In this document: one piece after another, positions 6,519 through 8,920 of the stretch
How positions within the stretch are numbered: the first letter of the stretch is position 1
How the letters are laid out: each line of letters starts with the position of its first letter
Assembly: GCA_013812065.1 (NCBI GenBank)
Contig: JACCUC010000227.1
Coordinates: 1-8,920, forward strand
DNA: 8,920 nucleotides
Reading direction: 5' to 3'
Source: Thermoleophilaceae bacterium
Lineage (GTDB): Bacteria > Actinomycetota > Thermoleophilia > Solirubrobacterales > Thermoleophilaceae
Position numbers and translations under genes: made by a program
Notes under the pieces: generated by a model
Told to the model about the DNA's origin: nothing
Database searches by the model: none
What the model saw: only the letters and a program-made list of their open reading frames with translations

Positions 6519-6818
6519 ATGAGCGATAGTCCCGATTCGCCACACGTTGGGCCGGCCGAGGCGTCAAGGACTGGACCACCGCAGAGCGACCGGGCCGAAG
6601 AAGGCCAGCTGGCGCGATTTCACGCGAAGGTCAGGCGACAGAGGCTCGTCCGACCGCAGGGAGGACGGCTGCTCGCCGGCGTGCTTGCGGGACTCGCGCG
6701 ACGAGTCGGGATCAGCCCGTGGGCAGCCCGGGCGATCTTCCTCCTCTCCCTGCTCCTACCCGGTCCGCAGTTCTTGGCCTACGGGGTGCTGTGGATCGTG
6801 ATGCCGAACGAGCGCTGA
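6519..6818 (+). CDS. PspC domain protein
   Basis: The 99-residue product has a polar N-terminal third and then a PspC domain from about residue 40. The domain contains the GG.LLAGVLAGLARRVGIS segment followed by WAARAIF, a hydrophobic membrane helix (about 72-95) and the terminal WIVMPNE signature. PspC is a small membrane protein tied to the phage-shock/envelope-stress response; in actinobacteria the domain occurs in several proteins with less clear roles. I chose ATG 6519 because the upstream open frame back to 6396 is Pro/Arg-rich and crosses the poly-G run. AGGG at 6509-6512 is a modest ribosome binding site. No pspA or sensor kinase gene is adjacent, so the stress role is only an inference from the family. 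Confidence 0.88.
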   Translation: MSDSPDSPHVGPAEASRTGPPQSDRAEEGQLARFHAKVRRQRLVRPQGGRLLAGVLAGLARRVGISPWAARAIFLLSLLLPGPQFLAYGVLWIVMPNER

Positions 6819-6849
6819 GCCTCTTCGCCCTTCCGTCGCGGAAAGAGGC
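6819..6849. terminator. Bidirectional hairpin between convergent genes
   Basis: GCCTCT (6819-6824) pairs with AGAGGC (6844-6849), and an inner stem TTCCG/CGGAA (6831-6835, 6839-6843) closes a TCG loop, with a 6-nt bulge on one side. It starts directly after the PspC-domain gene's TGA and ends 9 bases before the stop of the opposing gene. No T-tract follows on either strand. Confidence 0.6.
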
Positions 6850-6858
6850 AAGCCGGCG

Positions 6859-7569
6859 TCAGCGCTCGAGCTCCTCGACCGCCTTCGCGGCCCCGCGCGA
6901 GCGACGAACCTGCCACCGTAGAGCGGCCGCGCCGCCGAGCCCCGCAACCACGATGATCGCGACGGCGACGTAGGCGAGCGGTGAGCTGAGGTTGTCGAGC
7001 GAGCCCCCGAGGGCGGTGTAGGCAAAGGCCCTGGGAGCGGCCCCGACGGCGGTCCCCGCGGCGATGTGCCACGTACGGACGTGCGAGAGGCCGGCGGCAT
7101 AGGACACCGGCGCGTCCGGGAGTACGGGCGCCAGGCGGAGGGTCACGACCGCCCAGAAACCGTGTCGCTCGAGCCAGGCGGCCGTCCCGCGGTAGCGCCG
7201 CCCCCCGAGCCGGTCCATGCCCTCCCGTCCGGCCCGGCGGCCGACGTTCAGTTCGATGACCGCCGAGCAGATCGATCCGGTCAAGGTCACCGCGGTCCCG
7301 AGCACCGGCCCGAACAGGAGTCCACTCGCGCCCGCGAGCAGCGGTCCTGGGACGAAGCCCGCGTGCAGGGCGGTCGCCGTGGCGAGGAACGCGATCGGTG
7401 CCGCCCAGCCCCAGGGCTCGATCCACGCCTGCACCCGCTCGGGCGAGGGCACTCGGTTGGCGACCAGGAGGAAGAGTGCGAGCAGCGCGGCCAGCAGCAG
7501 CGCCAGGCGGGCGCGGGGTCCGAGGCGCAGCGGGGAAAGCGTCCTCGATTCGCCCGCGCGCAACGCCAC
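6859..7569 (-). CDS. TVP38/TMEM64 (DedA-like, VTT domain) membrane protein
   Basis: The 236-residue product has an N-terminal membrane helix (about 21-38) and a VTT-type core: ASGLLFGPVLGT (81-92), the conserved GRRAGRE (110-116), WLERHGF (132-138), LRLAPVLPDAPVSYAAGLS (144-162) and GTAVGAAPRAFAYTALGGSL (172-191). A final helix lies at about 199-217. This superfamily includes DedA proteins and eukaryotic TMEM64/VMP1 and is linked to lipid carrier or phospholipid movement across membranes; the substrate of bacterial TVP38-type members is mostly unknown. GTG at 7567-7569 is only 7 nt after the ettA stop, so the two genes probably form an operon. There is no clear Shine-Dalgarno sequence, and a start a few codons later is possible. 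Confidence 0.9.
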   Translation of the reverse strand: MALRAGESRTLSPLRLGPRARLALLLAALLALFLLVANRVPSPERVQAWIEPWGWAAPIAFLATATALHAGFVPGPLLAGASGLLFGPVLGTAVTLTGSICSAVIELNVGRRAGREGMDRLGGRRYRGTAAWLERHGFWAVVTLRLAPVLPDAPVSYAAGLSHVRTWHIAAGTAVGAAPRAFAYTALGGSLDNLSSPLAYVAVAIIVVAGLGGAAALRWQVRRSRGAAKAVEELER

Positions 7570-7576
7570 GACGGGG

Positions 7577-8920
<1,344 letters not shown>

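Noticed and set aside
5682..6545. - strand open frame of 287 codons opposite the OsmC-family gene
   Set aside because: It is a shadow of a recognisable gene and has no motif of its own.

Overview
The window is high-GC bacterial chromosome. Its gene families (an EttA-type ABC-F protein, a PspC-domain protein, a long actinobacterial-style LOG protein, GTG starts, strongly G/C-ending codons) point to an actinobacterium. A Thermoleophilia-like lineage is my best guess, from recall of similar proteins rather than any search. There are no rRNA genes, insertion sequences, CRISPR arrays or phage genes. It looks like ordinary chromosome with two tRNA genes and several poorly characterised gene families.

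Layout. Positions 1-48 look like the last codons of an upstream gene. tRNA-Glu(UUC) (90-162) and tRNA-Val(UAC) (582-654) are both on the + strand and flank a small four-helix membrane protein gene on the - strand, whose stop codon overlaps the tRNA-Glu 3' end. A translationally coupled + strand pair follows (743-1102 and 1099-1989). Both products have one N-terminal membrane anchor and then a segment with Gly or Ala at exactly every fourth residue. The second protein adds a His-x-His cluster, a Cys-Cys pair and a long Asp/Glu tail encoded by 9-bp tandem repeats. About 360 bases without a convincing gene follow, holding two very small candidate ORFs.

The middle (2353-5643) carries a + strand gene with a HELGH zinc-protease-like motif, a - strand PEBP (YbhB/YbcL-type) gene, a - strand LOG-family nucleosidase-like gene, a small + strand gene and a - strand conserved unknown. 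The HELGH, LOG and unknown genes are each interrupted by what looks like the loss of a single base; the conserved protein resumes in the -1 frame. The last third has no such breaks: osmC-like and PspC-domain genes on +, then ettA (running off the right edge) followed 7 nt later by a TVP38/DedA-type membrane protein gene on -.

The three + / - convergent protein-gene junctions after 2948 all contain hairpins without U-tracts. In the clearest one (5018-5048) a perfect 12-bp inverted repeat carries the TAG stop codons of both genes, one in each arm. No pathway links these genes. The most unusual content is the period-4 glycine pair with its acidic, His-rich tail, the cluster of three frame-disrupted genes, and the stop-codon-bearing hairpin. 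I see no evidence of a defence system or mobile system.
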